In this document: piece after piece, positions 1-7,838 of the stretch
Layout: every line of letters begins with the position of its first letter
Numbering within the stretch: position 1 is the stretch's first letter
The notes under the pieces: generated by a model
Told to the model about the DNA's origin: nothing
Database searches by the model: none
The model's input: the letters and a program-made list of their open reading frames with translations, nothing else
Assembly: GCF_009671245.1 (NCBI RefSeq)
Contig: NZ_VTFS01000007.1
Span: 1-64,000 of the forward strand
Direction: 5' to 3'
Length of the DNA stretch: 64,000 nt
Origin: Marinicella rhabdoformis
Lineage (GTDB): Bacteria; Pseudomonadota; Gammaproteobacteria; Xanthomonadales; Marinicellaceae
Position numbers and translations under genes: made by a program

Positions 1-759
1 GGTGATGACTTGAATGTCAATGCCAATGGCGTCAGCACTTTTGCTACCGCTTTAGATGATGGCTCTGCATACAATGTTTCTGTCTTAACACAACCTACTT
101 CACCTAACCAAACCTGTGTGGTCACTGGACCAATGGGTAATCTGGCCGGTGGCAATGTGGAATTGGCCGTGGCTTGTACGACACAGTATGATATTGGCGT
201 TAATGTAACTGGATTAGCCGCTGGTAATTCAGTTGTATTTCAAAACAACAGTGGCGATGACCTTACAGTCATGAGCAATGGCTCAAGTACTTTTGCTACC
301 GCGATGGATGAAGGTACTTCTTACAATGTGTCTGTATTAACACAGCCCACATCACCCAACCAAACCTGTAATGTTACTGACCCAACAGGCAATATCAACA
401 ATGACTTGTTGTTAACAGTCGAGTGTGTAACCAACACTTATTTTGTTGGAGGAACTGTATCTGGATTATTGAAAAACAGCATGGTGATACTGCAAAACAA
501 CATGCAAGATAATAAAATCATAACTTGTAATGGCCCATTCGCTTTCAATACGCCATTAGATGATCTATCAGCTTACTCAGTTACTGTATTTTCACAACCA
601 CAGTCACCCATTCAAGAATGTACACTTTCACAAGAAAGTGGCAGTATTTCTGGAGATGATGTAATTACAGTAGAACTAGACTGTGACTACACCATAAGTG
701 GAGATTATATCTTCAGCAATGGCTTTGATGGCTCACCATTCTGTGAACCTGTAAACTGA
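1..759 (+). CDS. secreted tandem-repeat protein, 3' part only
   Basis: The reading frame is open from the first base of the window, so the 5' end lies outside. What remains is about 2.7 copies of an 80-85 residue unit. Each copy contains VxGL near its start, then VxLQNN or VxFQNN, an NG(S/P)xxFxT strand, YxVxVxxQPxSPxQxC, and a closing VxC. The paired Cys in each unit suggests a disulfide in an exported beta-sandwich. The protein ends with YIFSNGFDGSPFCEPVN, close to the end of the beta-helix protein at 6122-7780. Its unit matches the single unit in the small protein at 23373-23768. Function is unknown; an extracellular or surface role is inferred. Confidence 0.85.
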   Translation, partial: GDDLNVNANGVSTFATALDDGSAYNVSVLTQPTSPNQTCVVTGPMGNLAGGNVELAVACTTQYDIGVNVTGLAAGNSVVFQNNSGDDLTVMSNGSSTFATAMDEGTSYNVSVLTQPTSPNQTCNVTDPTGNINNDLLLTVECVTNTYFVGGTVSGLLKNSMVILQNNMQDNKIITCNGPFAFNTPLDDLSAYSVTVFSQPQSPIQECTLSQESGSISGDDVITVELDCDYTISGDYIFSNGFDGSPFCEPVN

Positions 760-780
760 TATAATCACTTCAATAAACTA

Positions 781-822
781 GGCCCTTCAGCTCTTGTGCT
801 GAAGGGCCTTATTTTATTATTA
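781..822 (+). terminator. rho-independent terminator
   Basis: A perfect 10-bp stem, GGCCCTTCAG paired with CTGAAGGGCC, has an 8-base loop and is followed by a T-rich run (TTATTTTATTATTA). It lies 21 bases after the stop of the repeat protein and ends its transcript. Confidence 0.93.
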
Positions 823-905
823 TACAAATCATATAACACCATACCCTATTGTCTTTATCAATAAATCCACTATCAAATTGCTATATTTTCACCCTGTAAA
901 TTTCG

Positions 906-911
906 TATAAT
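906..911 (+). promoter_or_regulatory. -10 box close to start codon (possible leaderless mRNA)
   Basis: A perfect TATAAT ends only 6 bases before the ATG at 918. There is no Shine-Dalgarno sequence in between and no good -35 at 17 bases. Transcription would start at or next to the A of the ATG, suggesting a leaderless message. This is inference from spacing only. Confidence 0.4.
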
Positions 912-917
912 CAGCTG

Positions 918-1763
918 ATGAAAATCTATTCAATTGAAGGCAACCGACAAAAACTCGATGCCGGCGCGATGTTTGGTAATGCACCCAAAGCTTTGTGGTC
1001 ACGTTGGGTTGAAGTCGATGAACACAACCGCATGGAACTGGCCTGTCGTGGCTTATTGGTCACAGGCTTGAACGGCAAAAATGTGCTGTTTGAAACCGGT
1101 GTTGGCGATTTCTTTGAACCCAAAATGAAACAACGCTTTGGCGTTTATCAACAAGGCCATGTTTTATTGGACTCTTTGAAGGATTTGGGCTTTGCACCCG
1201 AAGACATCGATGTGGTGGTGTTGAGCCATTTACACTTTGATCATGCCGGTGGATTGTTGACTTCATGGCAGGAAGGCGTTGCACCTCAACTGGCCTTTCC
1301 TAATGCGGAATACTTGGTGGGCAAAACACATTGGCAACGCGCTACCCATCCACATCCGAGAGACCGAGCTTCTTTTATTCCTGTACTGAATGATTTATTA
1401 GAACAATCCGGTCGATTGCATTTGGTTGATGCGGACCACCATGAACTGCTGGGTGACGCTGTGAAGTTTGAATTCAGTGAAGGCCACACCATTGGCTTGA
1501 TGCACAGCATCGTTGCTGACTTGGTTTTTGCTACTGATTTGATTCCAGGTTCGGCTTGGATTCATGTACCGATTTCTATGGGTTATGACCGTTTTCCTGA
1601 GCAGTTAATCGATGAAAAATCATTGTTTTTAAAGCGACACTTAGAAGCCGGACACAGTTTATTTTTCACCCACGACCCAGATTTTTCTGTGGCTGAAATT
1701 GCTTTTGAGAACAACAAATACAGTGTTAAAAACACCATCACACAACTGAACAAAGAGGTTTAA
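918..1763 (+). CDS. MBL-fold metallo-hydrolase
   Basis: A 281-residue cytosolic protein of the metallo-beta-lactamase fold. The zinc-binding signature HLHFDHAGG is at about residues 104-112. A later His lies in SEGHTIG and the bridging Asp in FATDLIP, giving a complete di-metal site. The general layout is that of the lactonase/glyoxalase-II-like branch. The substrate cannot be read from the sequence: a lactone, thioester or phosphoester are all possible. It is followed after 2 bases by a MAPEG gene and then phosphatase and deaminase genes, probably as one operon. The ATG was chosen because the MKIYSIEG start fits the fold's first strand, although no ribosome-binding site precedes it. Confidence 0.88.
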   Translation: MKIYSIEGNRQKLDAGAMFGNAPKALWSRWVEVDEHNRMELACRGLLVTGLNGKNVLFETGVGDFFEPKMKQRFGVYQQGHVLLDSLKDLGFAPEDIDVVVLSHLHFDHAGGLLTSWQEGVAPQLAFPNAEYLVGKTHWQRATHPHPRDRASFIPVLNDLLEQSGRLHLVDADHHELLGDAVKFEFSEGHTIGLMHSIVADLVFATDLIPGSAWIHVPISMGYDRFPEQLIDEKSLFLKRHLEAGHSLFFTHDPDFSVAEIAFENNKYSVKNTITQLNKEV

Positions 1764-1765
1764 TC

Positions 1766-2161
1766 ATGTTACACATCACTGCTTTATATGCTTCAATTTT
1801 GGCTTTAATCTTGCTTTGGCTGGCCTACAATGTGGTCGTATTTCGTCGCACAGACGGTGTTGACTTAGGTGATGGCGGCAGCCAAACTGGCATCCGCCAT
1901 ATCCGCGCTCAAGCCAATGCCACAGAATATGTGCCCATCACATTGATCCTCTTTGCCATTTATGAAATCAATGGCGGCTCCATATACCTTTTGCACGCCT
2001 TTGGTGCTTTACTGGTTTTCGCTCGGATTGTTCACCCTTTGGGTTTGGCGAACAAAAAGGGTAAAAGCTTTGGTCGTTTTTACGGCACGCTTATCACATG
2101 GTTGATTATGATCGCCCTGGCTTTATTAAATATTTATCACTTTGCATCAAACCTATTATGA
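1766..2161 (+). CDS. MAPEG family membrane protein
   Basis: A 131-residue integral membrane protein with about four helices. The family pattern RxQANATEYVP is at about residues 50-60, followed by a helix with HAFGALLVFARIVHPLGL. MAPEG proteins include glutathione transferases and related trimeric membrane enzymes; the bacterial members of this length are mostly uncharacterised. The ATG follows the stop of the metallo-hydrolase by 2 bases. Its TGA overlaps the ATG of the alkaline phosphatase (ATGA), so the genes are translationally coupled. A detoxification or lipid-peroxide role is family knowledge, not shown here. Confidence 0.88.
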   Translation: MLHITALYASILALILLWLAYNVVVFRRTDGVDLGDGGSQTGIRHIRAQANATEYVPITLILFAIYEINGGSIYLLHAFGALLVFARIVHPLGLANKKGKSFGRFYGTLITWLIMIALALLNIYHFASNLL

Positions 2162-3684
2162 AGCACCTGGTATTACTCTGCCTACTATCAACAGGTATCT
2201 CAATAGCTTCTGAAAACAACACTGTTCACACAGATAATCAGTGGTATAGACAAGGCCAAGAAAAGATCAAAGCACTTCAAGCACAAGCGGACTTTCCAAA
2301 GCAAGCGAAAAACATCATCTTTTTCGTTGGTGATGGTATGAGTTTAGCCACCATAACCGCCAGCCGCATTTATCAAGGCCAACAAAAGGGTGAAGATGGT
2401 GAAGAGAATTTACTCAGTTTTGAAAAATTTCCATACACGGCTTTATCTAAAACCTATAACACCAACTTACAAACCCCAGATTCTGCCGGCACCATGAGTG
2501 CGATGATCACTGGCATCAAAACCAAAGCCGGGGCCATCAGTGTCGATGAACGTGTGCAAATTGGCGAATGCGGCCCGAAAGCACACCACACCACTTCATT
2601 ACTCACTGAGGCGGAACTGGCTGGTTTTAGAACAGGCATTGTGACCACCGCGCGTTTAACTCATGCCACTCCTGCGGCCACTTATGCCAATTCAGAAAAA
2701 CGTGGCTGGGAAGCTGACAGTGACATCCCAAAAAAATACCGCAAAGACTGTAAAGACATAGCCTTACAGTTGATTGATTACCCGCATGGCGATGGTCTTG
2801 AAGTGGCCATGGGCGGTGGTCGTAAAAACTTCATTGGCACTAAAAAAGCCGATCCAGAATACCTCTTACTTGCAAAAGGTGAGCGCAAGGATCAGAGAGA
2901 TTTAACCTCACAATGGCTTAAAAAGCATGACCATGCTGCCTATGTATGGAATCAAAAACAATTTGATGCCTTAGATGTTTCAAAAACAGATCATTTACTG
3001 GGTTTATTTGAACCCAGCCACATGCAGTATGAAATTGACCGTAAAAATGATGTAGCCGGTGAGCCTGCTTTAAAAGAAATGACTGCCAAAGCTTTACAAA
3101 TTTTACAAAAAGACGACAAACCATTTTTCTTGATGGTTGAAGGTGGTCGAATTGACCACGGTCACCATGCGGGTTACGCCAAAAAAGCGTTACATGACAC
3201 GGTTGCTTTTTCAAGTGCGATTGAAAATGCGTTATCCATGGTGGATTTGAATGAAACCTTGATTATGGTGACTGCAGACCATGCGCACACCATGTCTATG
3301 AGTGGCTATGCCCAAAAGGGAAATCCCATATTAGGAAAAATTGTGGTTCCTGATGACCAAGGCAATCCCAGCAAAACTTTGCAAAAAGATGCCCAAGGCA
3401 AACCCATGACCACTTTAAGCTACGCCAATGGACCAGGTTATGTCAATGGTGACGAACGGCCCGACTTAACTCATGTTGATACAGAGCACAAAGAGTATAA
3501 GCAAGCAGCCACGGTTCCCCTATACTCTGAAACACACTCAGGTGAAGATGTCATCATTTACGCCACTGGTGCTGGCAGTCAATTGGTTCGCGGTGTTCTG
3601 GAACAGAACATGACTTACCACATCATGAAAGCCGCCATATCACATCAACTTCAACTCAATGCCAATGAGACAAAAGGAAAATAA
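2158..3684 (+). CDS. alkaline phosphatase (PhoA-type, exported)
   Basis: A 508-residue phosphomonoesterase of the alkaline phosphatase superfamily. The ATG at 2158 gives a clean signal peptide (MKHLVLLCLLSTGISIA) and overlaps the MAPEG stop; a longer frame from 2098 would bury the signal. The metal ligands and nucleophile are visible: FVGDGM near residue 58, the catalytic Ser in PDSAGT near 109, MVEGGRIDHGHH near 326, TADHAHT near 372 and ETHSGED near 457. It would act in the periplasm or outside the cell, releasing phosphate from organic esters. The adenine deaminase next door suggests use of scavenged nucleotides, but this is inference. Confidence 0.95.
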   Translation: MKHLVLLCLLSTGISIASENNTVHTDNQWYRQGQEKIKALQAQADFPKQAKNIIFFVGDGMSLATITASRIYQGQQKGEDGEENLLSFEKFPYTALSKTYNTNLQTPDSAGTMSAMITGIKTKAGAISVDERVQIGECGPKAHHTTSLLTEAELAGFRTGIVTTARLTHATPAATYANSEKRGWEADSDIPKKYRKDCKDIALQLIDYPHGDGLEVAMGGGRKNFIGTKKADPEYLLLAKGERKDQRDLTSQWLKKHDHAAYVWNQKQFDALDVSKTDHLLGLFEPSHMQYEIDRKNDVAGEPALKEMTAKALQILQKDDKPFFLMVEGGRIDHGHHAGYAKKALHDTVAFSSAIENALSMVDLNETLIMVTADHAHTMSMSGYAQKGNPILGKIVVPDDQGNPSKTLQKDAQGKPMTTLSYANGPGYVNGDERPDLTHVDTEHKEYKQAATVPLYSETHSGEDVIIYATGAGSQLVRGVLEQNMTYHIMKAAISHQLQLNANETKGK

Positions 3685-3685
3685 C

Positions 3686-4678
3686 ATGTCCTATGCCACC
3701 TTACCTAAAGCTGAACTTCACATGCACATAGAAGGCAGTTTTGAGCCTGAGTTGATGTTTAACATTGCTGAACGCAATGGCATTGCACTGCCTTATGATT
3801 CAGTTGAGGCGTTAAAAGCCAAATACGATTTTAACAACCTGCAAGATTTTTTAGATATTTATTACCAAGGTTGTGCGGTTTTACTAAACGAGCAAGATTT
3901 TTATGACTTGGCATGGGCTTATTTGCTTAAAGCCAAAGAAGATCACATCGTTCACACAGAAATATTCTTCGACCCACAGTCACATACTGACCGTGGCATT
4001 ACATTCGATACCGTAATCAATGGTTTCTACCGTGCTTTCAAAGACGGCGAAGCGCAATTGGGCATCACATTTCGCATCATTGCCTGCTTTTTGCGCCATC
4101 TACCAGAACAGGCTGGCTTTGATATTTACCCAGACATTTTACGCCACAAAGACAAAATTATTGGTGTCGGCTTAGACTCATCAGAAGTGGGTCACCCACC
4201 TGAAAAATACCAACGCTTGTTTCAACAAGCCAAGAAAGATGGATTCAAAATTGTCGCACATGCCGGAGAAGAAGGTCCGGCTGAATACATTTGGCAAGCC
4301 ATTGATTTACTTGAAGTTGATCGCATTGATCATGGCAACCGTTGTTTGGACGATGAAAAACTGGTTCAGACTATTGTCGACAAAGGCTTGGCCCTGACCG
4401 TTTGCCCTTTGTCTAATTTAAAACTGTGCGTGGTGGACGAATTAAAAAATCACCCCATAAAAGCCATGTTGGCTAAAGACCTAAAAGCCACCATCAACTC
4501 AGATGACCCGGCTTATTTTGGTGGCTACATCAATGATAATTTTAGGCAGTTGAAACAAGCCGTAGGCTTATCTGACACTGAAGTCAAACAGCTCATCATC
4601 AATTCATTTGAAGCCAGCTTTTTAAGTAAACAAGAAATTGATAAGCATTTAAAAAATGTAAATGACCAAGCTGACTAG
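3686..4678 (+). CDS. adenine deaminase (adenosine deaminase superfamily)
   Basis: A 330-residue cytosolic zinc amidohydrolase. The metal site shows in LPKAELHMHIEG at the N-terminus, HAGEEGP in the middle, VCPLSN and the catalytic NSDDPAYFGGY. The FFDPQSHTDRG and GLDSSEVGHPP segments match the bacterial/fungal adenine-deaminase group rather than true adenosine deaminases, so the reaction is most likely adenine to hypoxanthine plus ammonia. The start at 3686 lies 1 base after the phosphatase stop and has an AAGGAAA ribosome-binding site. Operon context suggests purine salvage. Confidence 0.9.
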   Translation: MSYATLPKAELHMHIEGSFEPELMFNIAERNGIALPYDSVEALKAKYDFNNLQDFLDIYYQGCAVLLNEQDFYDLAWAYLLKAKEDHIVHTEIFFDPQSHTDRGITFDTVINGFYRAFKDGEAQLGITFRIIACFLRHLPEQAGFDIYPDILRHKDKIIGVGLDSSEVGHPPEKYQRLFQQAKKDGFKIVAHAGEEGPAEYIWQAIDLLEVDRIDHGNRCLDDEKLVQTIVDKGLALTVCPLSNLKLCVVDELKNHPIKAMLAKDLKATINSDDPAYFGGYINDNFRQLKQAVGLSDTEVKQLIINSFEASFLSKQEIDKHLKNVNDQAD

Positions 4679-4793
4679 AAAGCCTTTAAATTTTTATGAT
4701 TGAGTCGACCATGCTCTCTGACTGATGTCATATACTATCAGTTATTGGTTTATACAAATAAACCAGTGTCTTCAACTATAGGAATTAAAAACT

Positions 4794-6056
4794 ATGCATG
4801 ATTTGATGTTGCTGTCTATTATTTGGGTCAGCGTGTTTTTTGCGGCTATTTTGGCACAAGTCACCAGATTAACGCCGGTTTTGTGGTTTTTATTCTTTGG
4901 TACATTCTTAGTTAATGTGGGATTGCTTCCTAAAGAATTACCAGAATTTATAAAAGACCTGTCAGAACTTGGCATCATTATCATCATGTTTGCCCTTGGC
5001 TTTGAAGAAAACATGCACAAGTTCATCAAGAGCATCAAGCGCTCTTGGGGCATTGCTTTTTTTGGTGCATTGATTCCTTTCTGTATTGCTTATTTATTGT
5101 CATGGATGTATTGGCATGATCCGAACATATCACTGCTGTGCGGACTGGCGATGACAGCAACGGCTGTGTCCTTGACCATGGTCTCACTGAAATCTGAAGG
5201 ATTGAATACCACACCCGCCGCAACCGGCATCATGACTTCAGCAGTCTTAGATGACATTGCCTCTTTGGCATTGGTGGCCATTTTAGTTCCTATAGCGGCA
5301 GGGGAAAGCAATTTCAGCGTCACAGGTATTGGCTTCATCCTGGGCAAAGCCATTCTGTTTTTTATGATTGTGGTCATCATAGGTAAGTGGTTGTTTCCGA
5401 CCAGTACAGGTTGGGTAAAAAAGGTGCCACTGATTGGACAAATTAACCTGCGTGGTTTGCTGTCTATGGCACAAGGAGAATATGTCATATTGTCACTTTT
5501 GTTAATTGCTGTATCTGTCGGATTACTCGCCCATGAGTTCGGTTTTCACCCAGCCATTGGGGCTTATATGGCTGGTTTGGTTATACGAAGTGAATATTTT
5601 GACTTTCACCAAGAACATAAAAAAGACTATTATAAAAACGCCCGTGAAATCATTGATAACGTCGCTTTCACTTGGATTGGTCCTGTGTTTTTTGTCACCA
5701 TGGGCACCCATTTAGTCTTTGACATGGATTTATTAATCAATGTCATACCAGAGGCCGTTTTATTATTTGCTTGCCTGTTTACTGGTCAAATTTTATCCGC
5801 AGGCTTGTCCGCCAAATATACAGGTAATTTTTCATGGCCAGACAGCTGGATGATAGGTTTTGGGATGCTGGGTCGGGCAGAGCTGGCTTTTGTGGTAATG
5901 AACATTGCTTTTATCCAGTACCAAATCTTCACCCTCGAGGTTTTTTATACTTTGATGATTACGGCTTTTTTGCTAAATATTTCAGTGCCAATTACCATCA
6001 AGTTCTGGAAATTAAAATTTCATGACACAAGCACCAAGTCAAATGTAGAACCATAA
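4794..6056 (+). CDS. cation:proton antiporter (CPA2/Kef-like)
   Basis: A 420-residue polytopic inner-membrane protein with 12-13 hydrophobic segments covering its whole length. The NTTPAATGIMTSAVLDDIASL segment is the exchanger core with the conserved Asp pair of the Na+/H+ exchanger fold (PF00999). GFGMLGRAELAFVV is the second core motif. It ends soon after the last helix and lacks the TrkA-N/RCK nucleotide-binding domain of KefB/KefC, so it resembles the short antiporters. The transported ion (K+ or Na+) is not decidable. The ATG at 4794 has an AGGAA sequence upstream. Confidence 0.9.
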   Translation: MHDLMLLSIIWVSVFFAAILAQVTRLTPVLWFLFFGTFLVNVGLLPKELPEFIKDLSELGIIIIMFALGFEENMHKFIKSIKRSWGIAFFGALIPFCIAYLLSWMYWHDPNISLLCGLAMTATAVSLTMVSLKSEGLNTTPAATGIMTSAVLDDIASLALVAILVPIAAGESNFSVTGIGFILGKAILFFMIVVIIGKWLFPTSTGWVKKVPLIGQINLRGLLSMAQGEYVILSLLLIAVSVGLLAHEFGFHPAIGAYMAGLVIRSEYFDFHQEHKKDYYKNAREIIDNVAFTWIGPVFFVTMGTHLVFDMDLLINVIPEAVLLFACLFTGQILSAGLSAKYTGNFSWPDSWMIGFGMLGRAELAFVVMNIAFIQYQIFTLEVFYTLMITAFLLNISVPITIKFWKLKFHDTSTKSNVEP

Positions 6057-6057
6057 T

Positions 6058-6090
6058 AAAAAAGGCCGGCTTAATAAGCCGGCCAATCAC
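6058..6090 (-). terminator. terminator between convergent genes
   Basis: GGCCGGC (6064-6070), a 7-base TTAATAA loop and GCCGGCC (6078-6084) form a perfect G+C-rich stem. On the minus strand it is followed by a T run (the + strand has AAAAAA before the stem). It therefore ends the beta-helix transcript and probably also stops the antiporter transcript. Confidence 0.9.
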
Positions 6091-6121
6091 CCCATTAATT
6101 GCTTTATTTTTCCTAAAACAA

Positions 6122-7780
6122 TCAGTTTTGTTCAAAACCATTCATGAATATCAAATCATTATCCCAACGGTACTCGTCTGCGCCGATGTCATACGTACCA
6201 TGTAAGTTCGTTACATTCGGGTCATCATAGTTACGGCCCTCAAAGTCCATGTCATATCCCAGTTCAACAGTTAAAGGTTCGGCAGCATAACAGTAATCAA
6301 TCGCTGGTGATGTTGGCTTGATGTGAAAGTCATTTGTTAGCGGATTGATAAATTCCGGATCATCAATTGTGACAGTACCACCGGCTGAAAATGAACTGGT
6401 TTCATGTGCTATTACACATTCAAAATCATGCGATGCCGCATTGGTAGTTTTTGACACATCTACACTTTCTTGAACTATCGAAGAATTCATTGCAAATATC
6501 CCGCCACTGTTATGAACAACCGACTCTGTTATTTCATTACTGGCAATGGTTACATGATTCAATGAAATGGCTGATGCCTGGTTAACACCGCCATTAATAT
6601 AAAATAAATTGATTCCCGGAAAGCTGTCAGTTCCATTCTTGACAATCATGCTGCCTTCTATTTTTAAGACGCCATCCAGTGAAGCAAATCCAATCAAACC
6701 ATTGTCACCTAGAAGACCGTTATGTTTGATGTTTGCATGCAGTACAGTTATTTTTCCATTTTGAGTAGCCGCAAAAACACCGCCTAAATTGCCTGCAGTG
6801 TTGCCACGGTAGTCGGTACAACTGCCTGGTGTATGGCACGGATTTGCCAATGTATTGGCTGCATAACTTGTGAATTGGCCTTGATCAAATGCTTCAACGG
6901 CTCCACCAGTATGACCCTTGTTATCTCTGAACTTTGAGTTCACAGCATTTACAATAGAAAATTCGCCTGAAACACTAACACCGCCACCACTTCCAGATCC
7001 ATTACCATCACTGCCTGCTTCATTCCCTAAAATTTCAATGCCATTCAGGTTAACAATAGAACCATCTGCAACTTTTATGCCTCCACCATCTCCAACTGAG
7101 CTGTTGTCCTTAACTTTTACAGGTGCGAATAAGTTAGCTTTACAACCCCCTGTTATCAAAAGACCACCACCTGAATTCGAAGTGTCATTATCTGAAATTA
7201 AGCTTTCTCCTTGGATATTTAAAATATTTTCTTGGCCCGCACAAATAATTCCAGAACCATCATTGGAACTAACAACCACATCTACAAAAGAAACATTATT
7301 GTCACCACCAAAAATAAAAGCACCTACATTATCATTGTTTATTAAAGTGACATTTTCAACATTCAATTGAACATCGGCAGTGGACATCAGGCCTGAAGTG
7401 CCATTTCCAATAAGTAAATTACGAATATCAACACTTCTTTCTTCGCTGTTGCCTGAAACCGAAACCACAGCACCGCTACCACCACCATCTATGACGGCTG
7501 ATGATAAATCTGTGATGTTATTATTGGCGCCTGAACAATCAGCATACCCACCAGTCAGCACCATATTCCTGTCATCAATGGTGATATTTTCGTTATAAAC
7601 TTTATCACTTGCTATGCGAATGACATTACTTAGCGTACTGTCTATGGCAGCTTGGATACTGCTGTAGTCACAAGTTCCACCATTACCAACAGTTAAGAAA
7701 GGTGCGCCTTGGATTTGATTGTCTTCAGCATGTACTTGTGAAGCCAATGCTGCGGTTAAAATTAATAATTTATGTTTCAT
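6122..7780 (-). CDS. secreted right-handed beta-helix protein
   Basis: A 552-residue exported protein with signal peptide MKHKLLILTAALASQVHA. The body is a run of short strands rich in G, N, D, S and V (for example IDGGGSGAVVSVSG, GGGVSVSG, SGGGLLITGG), the look of pectin-lyase-like parallel beta-helices (PF13229 type). It is preceded by SIQAAIDST, a common entry to these domains. The C-terminus, YDIGADEY then LIFMNGFEQN, carries the I[FY]-x3-F[DE] motif shared with other secreted proteins here. No catalytic residues are recognisable, so an adhesin or polysaccharide-binding role is only a guess. Its AGAGGAAA ribosome-binding site is strong. It lies downstream of a sigma factor and a kinase on the same strand. 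Confidence 0.88.
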   Translation of the reverse strand: MKHKLLILTAALASQVHAEDNQIQGAPFLTVGNGGTCDYSSIQAAIDSTLSNVIRIASDKVYNENITIDDRNMVLTGGYADCSGANNNITDLSSAVIDGGGSGAVVSVSGNSEERSVDIRNLLIGNGTSGLMSTADVQLNVENVTLINNDNVGAFIFGGDNNVSFVDVVVSSNDGSGIICAGQENILNIQGESLISDNDTSNSGGGLLITGGCKANLFAPVKVKDNSSVGDGGGIKVADGSIVNLNGIEILGNEAGSDGNGSGSGGGVSVSGEFSIVNAVNSKFRDNKGHTGGAVEAFDQGQFTSYAANTLANPCHTPGSCTDYRGNTAGNLGGVFAATQNGKITVLHANIKHNGLLGDNGLIGFASLDGVLKIEGSMIVKNGTDSFPGINLFYINGGVNQASAISLNHVTIASNEITESVVHNSGGIFAMNSSIVQESVDVSKTTNAASHDFECVIAHETSSFSAGGTVTIDDPEFINPLTNDFHIKPTSPAIDYCYAAEPLTVELGYDMDFEGRNYDDPNVTNLHGTYDIGADEYRWDNDLIFMNGFEQN

Positions 7781-7838
7781 GATATTTCCTCTTTAGATTC
7801 GTTATGTCAGAACCACCGAGGAAAAAATTAAAAACGGG

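Noticed and set aside
6918-7370. 150-codon open frame antisense to the beta-helix gene
   Set aside because: Pro/Ser/Leu-rich composition is just the complement of a Gly/Asn/Ser-rich coding strand; no ribosome-binding site.
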